The notes under the pieces were generated by a model. The model had not been told where the DNA came from, ran no database searches, and saw only the letters and a list, made by a program, of their open reading frames with translations. The position numbers were made by a program, and so were the translations under genes. A stretch of 64,000 nucleotides of DNA, from the NCBI RefSeq assembly GCF_018614975.1, contig NZ_JAGGNR010000003.1, positions 108,800 through 172,799 on the forward strand. The letters run 5' to 3'. This DNA comes from Paenibacillus polymyxa. Its GTDB lineage: Bacteria; Bacillota; Bacilli; Paenibacillales; Paenibacillaceae. This document shows, piece after piece, positions 9,197 to 18,140 of the stretch (the stretch's first letter is position 1; the number at the start of each line of letters is the position of its first letter).

Positions 9197-10126
9197 TTAA
9201 TACACTTGTTCTTTATAGAAAAATCCAAACGACAATTCACGTTCAGGGTCCTGCAATTTCCGCACCTCAGCGAGCCACTCTTCAGAGAACGCATATGCAT
9301 CGGCATCAGCTACATAGCTGTCAATCGCTGTCCGGTATGCACGTACAACCGCTTCATTGTAGGCAAGTGATTTTAACATGCCTTCAATTTTGAAGCTGTG
9401 CACACCCGCCTCCATCAACAGATGAAGATCTTCAAGGATACATATATCCTCAGAGCTCATAATATGTGTGCCGTTGATATCCTCATAGATCGGGAACTTC
9501 TCATCCCGGCGTTCAGCCTCGATCAGGAACAATCCCCGTTCTTTGCCCAGATGTCCCTCAACCGGCCGCCCTTGATGAGCCATATAACTTTGTACCAGAC
9601 TGCGCTTGGAATGATATATATTCGTCATGCCATGCACCTGAACCTGAGCTTCCACCTTCAGAAAAGGAACCATCTCCGTCAACTCGTCCATATTCAACTC
9701 TCGGGCAAGCACAACGCGACTCGCTCCTTTGGTTCCCCAATAGTTGGCCGTCGCATAGTTCGTTGAAGTCATCTCCGCATTCCAGTGCAGCTTCACATGT
9801 GGAGCGTATTCCTTCATGGTAGCCAGCACGGATGGATCATTAAATTCCACACCGTCAATACCGATTCTGCCAATTGCCTGAACATATTCAGGTAATTCTT
9901 TCAATAGCTCGTTGGACATCAGATTCGTCATGGATACATACACACGCGCCTGATGTTTGGCTGCAATGGCAACCACCTCTGCTGTCTCTTCCACGCTAAA
10001 GCTGCCTGGAAGACGCATGCCGAATCGATCATCTCCAATAACCAAAGCATCTGCTCCCGCCTGGAGTAGCACTTCTGCCTCTTTCACATTCGCTGCTGTA
10101 ACGAGCAGTTCATGTTTCTTACTCAT
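9197..10126 (-). CDS. trhP1: U32 family tRNA hydroxylation protein TrhP1 (YrrN-like)
   Basis: This is the shorter (309 residues) partner of the adjacent U32 gene, the same length as B. subtilis YrrN. It opens with ELLVTAANVKEAEVLLQAGA in place of the canonical LAPAG. It lacks most of the cysteine cluster seen in TrhP2 and stops after the core domain. In B. subtilis the pair acts in tRNA wobble-uridine hydroxylation. Tandem placement (mltG, trhP1, trhP2) supports the assignment. ATG follows GGAGGGG with a five-base spacer. Whether it is catalytic itself or only assists TrhP2 cannot be told from the sequence. Confidence 0.88.
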   Translation of the reverse strand: MSKKHELLVTAANVKEAEVLLQAGADALVIGDDRFGMRLPGSFSVEETAEVVAIAAKHQARVYVSMTNLMSNELLKELPEYVQAIGRIGIDGVEFNDPSVLATMKEYAPHVKLHWNAEMTSTNYATANYWGTKGASRVVLARELNMDELTEMVPFLKVEAQVQVHGMTNIYHSKRSLVQSYMAHQGRPVEGHLGKERGLFLIEAERRDEKFPIYEDINGTHIMSSEDICILEDLHLLMEAGVHSFKIEGMLKSLAYNEAVVRAYRTAIDSYVADADAYAFSEEWLAEVRKLQDPERELSFGFFYKEQVY

Positions 10127-10140
10127 ATAATCCCCTCCGC

Positions 10141-11181
10141 TTATTGCGCAGCCTTACTTTTGGCTATATTTTGCTCGTGTTCCTTATACGTTTTGGCAAA
10201 TAGATGTCCAGACGAGCCATCCTTTTTTGTCACATAGAACAGATACTCCGAAGCTTCCGGATTTAGCGCTGCCTCAATGGACGGAAGACTTGGACTGGCA
10301 ATTGGACCTGGTGGCAAGCCTTTGTTCAGATACGTATTATAAGGACTTTTCACCTTCAGATCCTTGTAGAACAATCGCTCCTTTGGCCTGTCGAGCAGAT
10401 ATTGCACGGTAGCATCGATTTCCAGCTTCATATCCTGCTTGATCCGATTGTAGATTACACCTGCAACCAGTGCACGTTCCTCATCGACTACAACTTCTTT
10501 CTCCACCAGTGACGCAATGGTCAGCAGCTCGTGCAGTGAAAGATTCTTCTCTTGGAGCTTGGCTTCCAAATCCGGGATAGAATTGATCTTGTTCTGGAAT
10601 TCTTCCAGCATCCGTTGCATCACATCATGAGTGGAACTTCCCTTTTTCAGCTCGTAGGTCTCCGGGAAGAGATACCCTTCCAATACGTAGCGAAGTTCTT
10701 CATCCACTGGAATATCTTTGAGGATATCTACATCAAAGGCCGAAGGATCATTGGCTAGCTTGATGAATTCATCCCGATCGAGAACATGCTCATAAGAAAG
10801 TTTACCCGCCATTTGCAGAACAGTATAACCCTCCGGAATCGTAAATTTCACCATTTCCTCTGGTACTACTTCACCAATACTCAGCTTGCTAACAATCTCA
10901 TCATATGTCACGCCAGGATTCATAGAATATGTACCCGCCATGAAATTAGACCCTAGTTTTTTCCACTTTAAATACCCTTTGAAGGTTAACCCGCTTCGGA
11001 TGAGGCCTTCTTCTTGAAGCTGATCCGCGATTTTCGAAGTTCCCGATCCGCTCTTAATCTCGAATACGACTGGTTCTGTTGAAGCTTCCACCGGACGCAT
11101 CATACTCCATACGTAACCGCCTGCGCCTCCGGCAAGAACTACAATGATAAGCAGTATGACTATTATGGCTTTCCCTTTCAA
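10141..11181 (-). CDS. mltG: Endolytic murein transglycosylase MltG
   Basis: This membrane-anchored lytic transglycosylase cleaves nascent peptidoglycan strands and sets glycan length. It has an N-terminal transmembrane helix (about residues 4-24), a LysM-like region, and the YceG domain with the catalytic glutamate in IASLVEKEV. The conserved YNTYLNKGLPPGPIASPS motif and the C-terminal YVTKKDGSSGHLFA segment are present. At 346 residues it has the usual length. The start is TTG 11181 preceded by AAAAGGAG. An intrinsic terminator ends 26 bases upstream, so its transcription probably depends on read-through or a promoter inside the upstream genes. Confidence 0.95.
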   Translation of the reverse strand: MKGKAIIVILLIIVVLAGGAGGYVWSMMRPVEASTEPVVFEIKSGSGTSKIADQLQEEGLIRSGLTFKGYLKWKKLGSNFMAGTYSMNPGVTYDEIVSKLSIGEVVPEEMVKFTIPEGYTVLQMAGKLSYEHVLDRDEFIKLANDPSAFDVDILKDIPVDEELRYVLEGYLFPETYELKKGSSTHDVMQRMLEEFQNKINSIPDLEAKLQEKNLSLHELLTIASLVEKEVVVDEERALVAGVIYNRIKQDMKLEIDATVQYLLDRPKERLFYKDLKVKSPYNTYLNKGLPPGPIASPSLPSIEAALNPEASEYLFYVTKKDGSSGHLFAKTYKEHEQNIAKSKAAQ

Positions 11182-11207
11182 AAAAGAAACAACTCCTTTT
11201 CACAACC

Positions 11208-11230
11208 AAAAAGAGCGGACTTCTCCGCCC
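11208..11230 (-). terminator. Internal terminator or attenuator before mltG
   Basis: On the minus strand GGGCGGA (11224-11230) pairs with TCCGCTC (11213-11219, one G-U pair) around GAAG and is followed by five T residues (11208-11212). It sits 26 bases after the DUF1292 stop and 26 bases before the mltG start codon. Confidence 0.65.
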
Positions 11231-11256
11231 TCCCGGTTTCTTCAATTTGAAGCTGA

Positions 11257-11571
11257 TTAATCTTCGTCAATGGGGAGTGTACATTCATCATACAATTCCG
11301 AGATGTTCTCCCACTCATCATCATCGTCGATCGTAACTAACTCTGGCATGATCTGGTCTTCACTTCCAGGTGATACCCGCAGAAGTTCAACCTCGTCATA
11401 AGGTCGCAACGAACTGCGGAGCACCGCGTACTGCTGACCGTTCACTTCGAACTCAGCCAACAAGTCATACGGTTGTGATTTACCGTTCTCTTCCTCGAGC
11501 TCAACATGAGCACCGAATGCCAGACGCAGTGAATCTGTCCATTTCAGGTCTTTGCGGCTATATTCCGTCAT
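11257..11571 (-). CDS. DUF1292 family protein, copy 1
   Basis: This small acidic protein of 104 residues belongs to the DUF1292 family (B. subtilis YrzB is the family member at this locus). The fold is predicted to be mostly beta strand. The family pattern is visible: an acidic N-terminus, a hydrophobic YDLLAEFEVNGQQYAVLRS core and the closing DDDDEWENISELYDE motif. No catalytic residues or biochemical function are known to me. The start ATG abuts the stop of the second DUF1292 gene, so the two are translationally coupled. Conservation beside ruvX and mltG suggests a housekeeping role, but nothing specific can be claimed. Confidence 0.8.
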   Translation of the reverse strand: MTEYSRKDLKWTDSLRLAFGAHVELEEENGKSQPYDLLAEFEVNGQQYAVLRSSLRPYDEVELLRVSPGSEDQIMPELVTIDDDDEWENISELYDECTLPIDED

Positions 11572-11871
11572 TTAGTTCGCTTCCTCTTCATCTTCAGCAA
11601 GGAATGTATTAAACGTCTCCTCGACGATATCCCACTCGGCATCATCTTGGATAACGAAAAGTTTGATATCGTCGCCCTCTTCTTCATAACGGAATGCATA
11701 TACATCCGTTTCGCCATCTTCAGGTTCAACCGGAGCAACCATCATATACTTGGCCTCCGAACCATCTACTTCAAACTTCATGATGACTTCAAATTCCTCT
11801 TCATTACCCTCGTCATCCGCAATGTAAATAATTTCTGCTTCTTCTTCCATACCCAGTTGATCTTCAGCCAT
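11572..11871 (-). CDS. DUF1292 family protein, copy 2
   Basis: A 99-residue, strongly acidic DUF1292 protein of the YrzB type. It carries IIYIADDEGNEEEFEVIMKF near the N-terminus and closes with DDAEWDIVEETFNTF, the same EW signature as its neighbour. It is probably the YrzB orthologue proper, because it directly follows ruvX as in B. subtilis. ATG follows GAGGGGG. The two copies have diverged well beyond a recent duplication. The function is unknown. Confidence 0.85.
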   Translation of the reverse strand: MAEDQLGMEEEAEIIYIADDEGNEEEFEVIMKFEVDGSEAKYMMVAPVEPEDGETDVYAFRYEEEGDDIKLFVIQDDAEWDIVEETFNTFLAEDEEEAN

Positions 11872-11883
11872 TGTTGATCCCCC

Positions 11884-12300
11884 TCACCTTCTACTATTGG
11901 CATCCAAATAATTTTGCAAAATCAAGCTTGCGGCCATTTTGTCCACAACCTGTTTGCGTTTTTTTCGACTGACATCCGCTTCAATCAGCGTACGTTCTGC
12001 TGCCATGGTTGTCAGCCGTTCATCCCAAAGGTGAACAGGTAAATTCAGTTCATCCCGCAGGCGTTCGGCAAAAGCAATACATATCTCACCGCGCGGTCCT
12101 ACGGTGCCGTTCATGTTTTTGGGAAGTCCGACTACGATCTCGCTAATCTCGTGCTCACGCACAAGATCGGCAATCCGAGCGAACTCGCCTTCATCACGGC
12201 GGCGTTCAAGCACTTCCAATCCCTGGGCAGTCCAACCGAAGGGGTCACTCGCGGCAACCCCGATTCTTCGGTCCCCATAGTCCAAACCTAATATTTTCAT
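11884..12300 (-). CDS. ruvX: Holliday junction resolvase-like protein / 16S pre-rRNA maturation nuclease RuvX (YqgF)
   Basis: This RNase H-fold nuclease of 138 residues is known as YqgF/RuvX; it acts in 5' maturation of 16S rRNA and was earlier proposed as a junction resolvase. It opens with MKILGLDYGDRRIGVA, holding the first catalytic Asp. VGLPKNMNGT and LWDERLTT supply the later conserved residues, and the tail has the SRKKRKQVVDKMAA motif. The chosen start, ATG 12300 after GGGAG, gives exactly the usual length; an open frame extends 18 codons further but lacks a site. It follows ireB and precedes the DUF1292 pair, the conserved Firmicutes order. Confidence 0.95.
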   Translation of the reverse strand: MKILGLDYGDRRIGVAASDPFGWTAQGLEVLERRRDEGEFARIADLVREHEISEIVVGLPKNMNGTVGPRGEICIAFAERLRDELNLPVHLWDERLTTMAAERTLIEADVSRKKRKQVVDKMAASLILQNYLDANSRR

Positions 12301-12425
12301 CCATGCTCTCCCATCCTGGGGCCTGCTCAGGTCGATGAATAATCGCCTTCTCAAGCTTCAGGCTGTCTTCTGTCGGTTCATTTCCCGCTGCCTGCATAGC
12401 TGCAATACAGCGGAAGCGGCGTACA

Positions 12426-12686
12426 TTACCGGTGATTGGCCAGATAGGAACGTACAAGCTCTTCAATCAGCTCATCGCGCTCCTTTTTACGGACCAGACT
12501 ACGTGCGTTGTTGTGACGAGGAATGTATGCCGGGTCTCCGGAAATCAAATACCCGACAATCTGGTTGATCGGATTATAATCCTTATCGACCAATGCATCA
12601 TAAACCGTGAGAAGAATCTCTTTGGATGATGCTTCCTGTTCGTCACCTTTCACATTAAATTTAACCGTCTTATCCATGGAGTCCAT
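12426..12686 (-). CDS. ireB: IreB family regulatory phosphoprotein (YrzL, UPF0297)
   Basis: This 86-residue protein matches the IreB/YrzL family. IreB of Enterococcus is a substrate of the PASTA kinase IreK and affects cephalosporin resistance; in this organism the role is inferred by family only. The family core [20 protein letters not shown] and the [17 protein letters not shown] helix are intact, as is an N-terminal region with Thr residues (DKTVKF). ATG 12686 with GAGGTG six bases upstream gives the usual length; the frame continues upstream without a plausible site. It lies between alaS and ruvX, as in B. subtilis. Confidence 0.92.
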   Translation of the reverse strand: MDSMDKTVKFNVKGDEQEASSKEILLTVYDALVDKDYNPINQIVGYLISGDPAYIPRHNNARSLVRKKERDELIEELVRSYLANHR

Positions 12687-12815
12687 TGATGACACCTCGC
12701 TCCTGCATGAACATGGGGACCATGTCCTGCCGAATTGATTTCTGTTTATATAATAACATATTCTGACTGCCACAAGTAAACAAAGGATAAGGCAATTGTG
12801 TTTTTTGCTTGTCCT

Positions 12816-15437
12816 TTACTGGCTAACCAGCGAAACCGCCAGTTTCAGCGCTTCATCCAGCTTGGTAGCATCCTTACCTCCGGCTTGCGCCATATCTGGA
12901 CGTCCACCGCCGCCGCCGCCGCATACTGCTGCGACTTCTTTGACGATTTTGCCCGCGTGTAATCCTTGTTTTACTTGTTCAGCAGGTACAGCTACAACAA
13001 AATTCACTTTGCCGTCCGCTGGAGCACCCAATACGAGTACCGCGTTAGGCAATTTTACTTTCAGCTCATCTGCCACTGTACGCAGCGCATCCATGTTCGG
13101 AGCATCTACGCGTGCTGCCAGCAATTGTGTATTTCCTGCTTGTACCACTTGATCGGTCAATTGACCAGCTTCCATGGCACTCAGCTTGCTTTGCAGGGAT
13201 TCAGTCTCTCTGGCTGCTTCTTTCAGTTGTTGGTTCAGACCTTCAATCCGTTTAGGTACATCAGCCACATTGGCTTTGAGCAGTGCTGCTGATTGTTTGA
13301 GCAGTTCCAACTGGCTTTCCACATACAGATATCCGCCGCGGCCAGTTACAGCTTCGATCCGGCGAACGCCGGAGCCAATTCCGCTCTCGCTCACCAGTTT
13401 GAAGATTCCGATCTCTGAAGTATTATTTACGTGACAGCCGCCACAAAGTTCCAAACTGTAGTCTCCAACTTGAACAACACGCACAATATCTCCATATTTT
13501 TCGCCAAACAGGGCCATCGCACCCATTTCTTTGGCTTCATCAATAGCTTTCAGCTGAATGTTCACGTTCAGACGATTCCAGATCTGTTCGTTCACCTGAC
13601 GCTCAATTTCTGTCAACTCTTCCGGCGTGATGCTGCCAAAGTGAGAGAAGTCAAACCGCAGACGCTGTGGCTCTACGAGCGATCCTGCCTGGTTTACGTG
13701 TGTTCCGAGCACATCTTTGAGTGCCTTGTGCAACAAGTGGGTAGCCGTATGGTTTTTGATAATGTCGCCACGTTTCGCTGAGTCTACTTCGGCGTTGATC
13801 ACATCACCTACACGCAGTTCACCAGACTCCACAGTCACCAGATGTACATGTTGTCCAAGTGGAGCTTTGAACAAACCTTGTACTTTCGCTGTTACACCCG
13901 CACCTCGCAGCAAGCCCTGATCACTCACTTGACCGCCACTTTCCGCGTAGAACGGCGTCTTGTCCAGAACAACCTGACACGTTTGTCCTTCGCCTACAGA
14001 TTCAACAAGGGCGTCACCAGCTACGATGGCTACCACTTTTGCTTCCGTCAACAGGTCAGTATAACCAACAAACTCGCTTTTAACCTTCAGGTCAGCAAGT
14101 GGTCCACCTTGAACTTTCATGCTCTCGTTCTCTTGACGCCCAGCACGTCCAAGCTCACGTTGTTTCTGCATGGAAGCATCAAAACCTTCACGGTCCACAG
14201 TCAGACCATGCTCTGCGGCATAATCTTCTGTCAGGTCAAATGGGAAACCGTACGTATCATACAGCTTGAAAGCTTCAGGTCCGCTAATAACGGTGCGTCC
14301 TTCGGATTTGGCTGTGCCGCTGATATCAGCCAGAATAGCCAGACCATCTGTGAGTGTTTCGTGGAAACGCTCTTCCTCGGTTTTGATTACTTTTGCGATG
14401 AACTCCTGTTTGTCTACTACCTCAGGGTAGTACATGCCCATCACTTCACCAACCGTAGTTGTCAGTTCATACAGGAATGGACGGTCAAGTCCAAGCACTT
14501 TTCCGTAACGAACTGCACGACGAAGCAAGCGGCGGATAACATATCCACGTCCTTCATTACTTGGCAGAACGCCATCACCTACTGCAAAAGCAACCGTACG
14601 GATATGATCGGCAATGACTTTCAGTGCAACATCGATCTCGACACTGTCGTTATATTTCACACCCGCAAGAGCAGCTGTTCTCTGAATCATCGGTTGGAAC
14701 AGATCTGTGTCAAAGTTGGAATCCACATTTTGCAGAATGGAAGCAAATCGCTCCAAGCCTGCACCTGTATCAATATTTTTGTTCGGAAGCGGTGTGTAGC
14801 TGCCGTCCTTGTTATGGTTGAACTGGGAGAATACCAGATTCCATACTTCCAGATAACGTTCGTTTTCCCCACCCGGATACATCTCTGGATCACTCATGTC
14901 GTTTCCGTAAGCTTCGCCGCGGTCATAGAAGATCTCGGTACAAGGTCCACATGGGCCTTCGCCGATATCCCAGAAGTTTTCATCCAATTTAATGATACGC
15001 TCCGCAGGCAGTCCCACTTTTTCGTTCCACAGTTTGAATGCTTCTTCATCTTCCGGATATACCGTTACGGACAGACGCTCCGGATCGAATCCGATCCACT
15101 CTTTGCTGGTCAGGAACTCCCACGCCCATGTTACGGTCTCTTCTTTGAAATAATCTCCAATGGAGAAGTTGCCGAGCATTTCGAAGAACGTATGGTGACG
15201 ACGTGTTTTGCCGACATTCTCGATATCATTGGTACGAATACACTTTTGAGAGTTCGCAAGACGCGGATTCTCCGGTTTCTCACGTCCGTCAAAATAAGGT
15301 TTAAGCGGTGCCATACCCGCATTGATCCACAGAAGAGAAGGATCGTTGTGAGGGACGAGCGATGCGCTCGGCTCAATTTTGTGACCTTTACTTGCAAAAA
15401 ACTCTATCCATTTGGACCGGATTTCACTGGCTTTCAT
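12816..15437 (-). CDS. alaS: Alanine-tRNA ligase
   Basis: This class II synthetase charges tRNA-Ala and hydrolyses Ser- or Gly-tRNA-Ala. It has the N-terminal catalytic core (FFASKGH, then [17 protein letters not shown]), the tRNA-recognition region, the editing domain with HTATHLLH and CGGCH zinc/editing ligands, and the C-terminal DHHA1 domain with the glycine-rich [12 protein letters not shown] loop. The start is set at ATG 15437 ([10 protein letters not shown]), giving 873 residues, typical for the family. An alternative ATG lies five codons upstream, and neither has a strong Shine-Dalgarno site. It is preceded by a T-box leader with an alanine specifier. Confidence 0.96.
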   Translation of the reverse strand: MKASEIRSKWIEFFASKGHKIEPSASLVPHNDPSLLWINAGMAPLKPYFDGREKPENPRLANSQKCIRTNDIENVGKTRRHHTFFEMLGNFSIGDYFKEETVTWAWEFLTSKEWIGFDPERLSVTVYPEDEEAFKLWNEKVGLPAERIIKLDENFWDIGEGPCGPCTEIFYDRGEAYGNDMSDPEMYPGGENERYLEVWNLVFSQFNHNKDGSYTPLPNKNIDTGAGLERFASILQNVDSNFDTDLFQPMIQRTAALAGVKYNDSVEIDVALKVIADHIRTVAFAVGDGVLPSNEGRGYVIRRLLRRAVRYGKVLGLDRPFLYELTTTVGEVMGMYYPEVVDKQEFIAKVIKTEEERFHETLTDGLAILADISGTAKSEGRTVISGPEAFKLYDTYGFPFDLTEDYAAEHGLTVDREGFDASMQKQRELGRAGRQENESMKVQGGPLADLKVKSEFVGYTDLLTEAKVVAIVAGDALVESVGEGQTCQVVLDKTPFYAESGGQVSDQGLLRGAGVTAKVQGLFKAPLGQHVHLVTVESGELRVGDVINAEVDSAKRGDIIKNHTATHLLHKALKDVLGTHVNQAGSLVEPQRLRFDFSHFGSITPEELTEIERQVNEQIWNRLNVNIQLKAIDEAKEMGAMALFGEKYGDIVRVVQVGDYSLELCGGCHVNNTSEIGIFKLVSESGIGSGVRRIEAVTGRGGYLYVESQLELLKQSAALLKANVADVPKRIEGLNQQLKEAARETESLQSKLSAMEAGQLTDQVVQAGNTQLLAARVDAPNMDALRTVADELKVKLPNAVLVLGAPADGKVNFVVAVPAEQVKQGLHAGKIVKEVAAVCGGGGGGRPDMAQAGGKDATKLDEALKLAVSLVSQ

Positions 15438-15524
15438 ACTGGATGCCCCCATTAAATTATAATAGTCCGTTGCGTATTCGCTCCGGTTGGTCAACATTGC
15501 TTTTGTAAAAATAAACACAAAAAA

Positions 15525-15806
15525 CGTCCCTGAATAATCAGGGACGATGTTATCGCGGTACCACCCTGGTTATTGCTGTTTATCCCTTGCTGCCCGGACA
15601 AACAAACAATCTCCTCGTTCATGCGAAATAACGGTCGCTCCCGGCAGGGTTGTCCTGCACTCCGAAATTAGCTTTCCGCCGCTTCATCTTTCAAGACTCT
15701 TCCAGCCATCAGTTCAGGCTCACCCTGATCCGAAGAAGTCTATTCTCTGAGGAAAGGAACCCTCGGCGTACTTTATTTCATCATCGATTTCATGTTCTAG
15801 ACACAC
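15525..15806 (-). promoter_or_regulatory. T-box riboswitch of alaS (specifier GCU, alanine)
   Basis: The T-box sequence GGGTGGTACCGCG lies at 15566-15554. The terminator stem CGTCCCTGA / TCAGGGACG (15525-15546) follows, with T residues after it. Stem I can be folded: GAAAT (15779-15775) pairs with ATTTC (15668-15664) and CGCCG (15768-15764) with CGGCG further 3'. The loop between these helices carries AAAGTA on the 5' side and GAAAGCTA on the 3' side. That puts GCT at 15672-15670 in the specifier position, a codon for alanine. Uncharged tRNA-Ala should therefore allow read-through into alaS. Confidence 0.92.
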
Positions 15807-15812
15807 ACATTC

Positions 15813-15841
15813 ATTATATCGGTAGCACAAGAGGGTGTCAA
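15813..15841 (-). promoter_or_regulatory. Sigma-A promoter of the alaS leader
   Basis: On the minus strand a perfect TTGACA (15841-15836) and TATAAT (15818-15813) are separated by 17 bases. Transcription should start near 15806, right before T-box stem I. The -35 box is 31 bases from the stop codon of the upstream AI-2E permease gene. Confidence 0.88.
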
Positions 15842-15872
15842 TGCGGCCACGTTGATGTTTTAACCCTGTTAT

Positions 15873-16940
15873 TTAGTCGGTCCTTCGTTTGATGTAATAG
15901 GCGAAAAAGTGTTGCACAATCACCTTCAGCACGGCAAAAACAGGTACTGCCAGAATTAAACCTACAATGCCTGCCAGTTCACCTCCAACGAGCAGTGCAA
16001 ATATAATTGACAGTGGATGCAGATGCAGCGTACGTCCCACCACCTGAGGAGAAATAACGTTGCTCTCTAACACCTGGCACAGTGTGTTCACAATGACAAC
16101 AAGCAGCACCATTTTGAACGATACGGTTGATGCCATGACCACAGCAGGCGCAGCTCCTAGGAACGGACCCAGGTAGGGCACAATGTTAAACACAGCTACA
16201 ATGCTTGCAAGCAGGAGGGCATACGGCATATCAATGATGATATAACCAATGTAGGCAAAGATACCAACAATGACACAGACAATAAACTGTCCCCGAATGT
16301 AGTTCCCCAGTGCAGTATCGATCTCTTTCATTACCGAGACGATGGCTTTACGACGTGAACGCGGAAGATACGCCACAATGGTGCGTTCAAACACCTCAAA
16401 GTCTTTTAACATATAAAATATCAGAAATGGTACGATAAACACATTGAATAACACATTAATGGTCGCCCCGATATTATCCATGAGCACGGTAATTCCCTGA
16501 GTTAGTCGATCCTCCATCTGAAAGAACCAGCTGTTCATGCCTGTTCGCACACTCGGCGGCATTAATTTGTGATCCATATTGTTCATCAGGCTCTGGGCAC
16601 GCATGGACAGCTCTGGCATATGCTCGTTGAGTTCCCCCAGCTGTTCAATCAAAACCGGAATGACATTCATCAGAATGACACCGAGGCAGGTCAGGAAAAA
16701 GGCATATATGAGTAGTACCGCAATCGTACGCGGCACCTTGCGCCCTCCCAGCATGCTGACAATCGGATTAAGTACATAGGATATGATAAGGGCTACGATA
16801 AAGGGTGCCAGCACTGTTTTCAGGAACGCATATATGTGAAGCAGTAAAGGCCGCAGCAGCCAGATAAAATATAAAATGATCAATCCGAGCAGCAGCCAGA
16901 TCGCGTAACGAAACAGCTTGTTTTTGGTTAATTGCTCCAC
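15873..16940 (-). CDS. AI-2E family transporter (YrrI-like)
   Basis: This multi-pass membrane protein of the AI-2E transporter family sits immediately upstream of alaS, the position of B. subtilis yrrI. Two N-terminal helices (about 12-60), a soluble amphipathic region (about 90-150) and a C-terminal block with FNIVPYLGPFLGAAPAV are typical. Substrate is unknown; some relatives have been linked to sodium or small-molecule export. GTG 16940 lies eight bases after AAGGAG and is preferred to ATG 16946, which is only two bases from it. It has no terminator of its own before the alaS promoter. Confidence 0.88.
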   Translation of the reverse strand: MEQLTKNKLFRYAIWLLLGLIILYFIWLLRPLLLHIYAFLKTVLAPFIVALIISYVLNPIVSMLGGRKVPRTIAVLLIYAFFLTCLGVILMNVIPVLIEQLGELNEHMPELSMRAQSLMNNMDHKLMPPSVRTGMNSWFFQMEDRLTQGITVLMDNIGATINVLFNVFIVPFLIFYMLKDFEVFERTIVAYLPRSRRKAIVSVMKEIDTALGNYIRGQFIVCVIVGIFAYIGYIIIDMPYALLLASIVAVFNIVPYLGPFLGAAPAVVMASTVSFKMVLLVVIVNTLCQVLESNVISPQVVGRTLHLHPLSIIFALLVGGELAGIVGLILAVPVFAVLKVIVQHFFAYYIKRRTD

Positions 16941-17051
16941 TTGCATCTCTCCTTTTGGACTGGCTCTGAGAGTCAGTATATGTAGGAAAGGTAATATTTA
17001 TTAACACAGCGCAGAAGTGGAAGGAGCAATCGGAACTTTTTTTCTTAAACC

Positions 17052-17085
17052 AAAAAAAACGCCTCCTTCATCAGAGAAGGAAGCG
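17052..17085 (-). terminator. Terminator downstream of the yrrD/zinc-ribbon pair
   Basis: On the minus strand CGCTTCCTTC (17085-17076) pairs with GAAGGAGGCG (17069-17060), with one G-U pair, and is followed by eight T residues. The 150 bases between it and the zinc-ribbon gene hold no other gene I can support. Confidence 0.85.
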
Positions 17086-17234
17086 CATTTTGCAGCACGG
17101 GTTAGCATATAATCATACATACACCAGCCGAACCATTATGTAACCGCATCTATATACATCTGCCAACATATAACGACAGCATCCCATGACATACACTGTC
17201 ATGAAACCGCATATAGAGGAAGTTATTCTGCTTA

Positions 17235-17444
17235 TTAAGAAGAAGCGTGAAGATGAGGGAAGTCTTGTGGCAGCTCGTCCCCGAAAAACAGATCATCCAG
17301 GGAACTCAGCGTACCGTCTTCTTCCACCTGATAAACAGACATTTTCTCACCGTTCACCGTTAATTCAATAAAGCATCCCCAGCAATAAAACTGATGGGAA
17401 CCAATTTTCCCGATATCTTTTGAACTACAATTTGGACATTTCAT
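17235..17444 (-). CDS. Small zinc-ribbon protein
   Basis: A 69-residue protein with two CxxC pairs (Cys3/Cys6 and Cys21/Cys24), a treble-clef or zinc-ribbon arrangement that should bind one metal ion. The C-terminal half (GTLSSLDDLFFGDELPQDF) is acidic with no recognisable domain. A Shine-Dalgarno site (GGATAGGTG) precedes the ATG. It lies ten bases after yrrD, so the two are probably co-transcribed and end at the terminator at 17052-17085. I do not recognise a named family; a DNA-, RNA- or protein-binding accessory role is possible but unproven. Confidence 0.75.
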   Translation of the reverse strand: MKCPNCSSKDIGKIGSHQFYCWGCFIELTVNGEKMSVYQVEEDGTLSSLDDLFFGDELPQDFPHLHASS

Positions 17445-17454
17445 ATTCTTTCAC

Positions 17455-17976
17455 CTATCCATTAACAGAATGAATGGCATTTTCCAAGCGTTGTTCACTC
17501 AGAGATGGCACCATAATGGCACTTTCCCCGATGGACATATCGCTTGTACATGGCAGCCATTTACGGCCCTCGATCAGATCGGACACAAAACCGTCCGTAA
17601 TTTCAATCCCTATTATTGTATTTCCCAACTCTTGGTCAAAATAAACATCGGAGACACGTCCAAGCAGCAAACCTTCTTCGGTTAGCACGGACATCTCCTT
17701 CAATTTAGACCGACCGAGGAGGTACGTGTATTTTATGTCGTCGGCTCCCGTCTTGCGGACAGCCTGTTGATTACGGATCATGACGGCATCTTCGCCGTAG
17801 GCAACGATATCTTGCCACTCCACGATTTTGACATGATTGGTAAACAGACCTTTGTTCTCAAGCTCAATGCCCTCGATCTCCCAATCATCATTCACAATGA
17901 AATCCTGGATTTTACCGATCTGCTTCCCGTCCTCAACATCAAAAACGGCAAGTCCGATCATTTCCTGAAGCTTCAT
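17455..17976 (-). CDS. yrrD: PRC-barrel domain protein (YrrD-like)
   Basis: This 173-residue protein contains two PRC-barrel repeats. The first begins MIGLAVFDVEDGKQIGKIQDF (split around residue 20) and the second is LLGRVSDVYFDQELGNTIIGIE. PRC-barrels occur in ribosome-maturation factor RimM and photosynthetic reaction centre H subunits; free-standing two-barrel proteins such as B. subtilis YrrD have no firm function, though they are often associated with spores. ATG follows GGGGGA. The location between the mnmA/cysteine desulfurase genes and alaS matches the B. subtilis neighbourhood, although recD2 and yrrB are missing here. Confidence 0.85.
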   Translation of the reverse strand: MKLQEMIGLAVFDVEDGKQIGKIQDFIVNDDWEIEGIELENKGLFTNHVKIVEWQDIVAYGEDAVMIRNQQAVRKTGADDIKYTYLLGRSKLKEMSVLTEEGLLLGRVSDVYFDQELGNTIIGIEITDGFVSDLIEGRKWLPCTSDMSIGESAIMVPSLSEQRLENAIHSVNG

Positions 17977-18140
17977 CGCTGGGTCCCCCTCATCTTCTTA
18001 TCATTAAATAGGCGCGGCGCTATTGCTAGGTATGCCCAAAGTTGATGAGTGGCAATCAGACGCCGATCATCAAAACCGCTTCTATCCAACCGATGAAATG
18101 GAACTTCTTCCCTCCTTCTGTTCCATGTGTAAAGTTCCCC

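Noticed and set aside
13842..15455. 537-codon open frame on the plus strand inside alaS
   Set aside because: It is antisense to an intact, well-conserved synthetase, has no ribosome site and no protein-like motifs; it reflects codon bias of alaS.
15704..15706. GCT triplet in GATGGCTGGAAG as the alaS T-box specifier
   Set aside because: This stretch fits the distal loop of stem I; the triplet at 15672-15670 lies in the loop opposite AGTA with helices on both sides.
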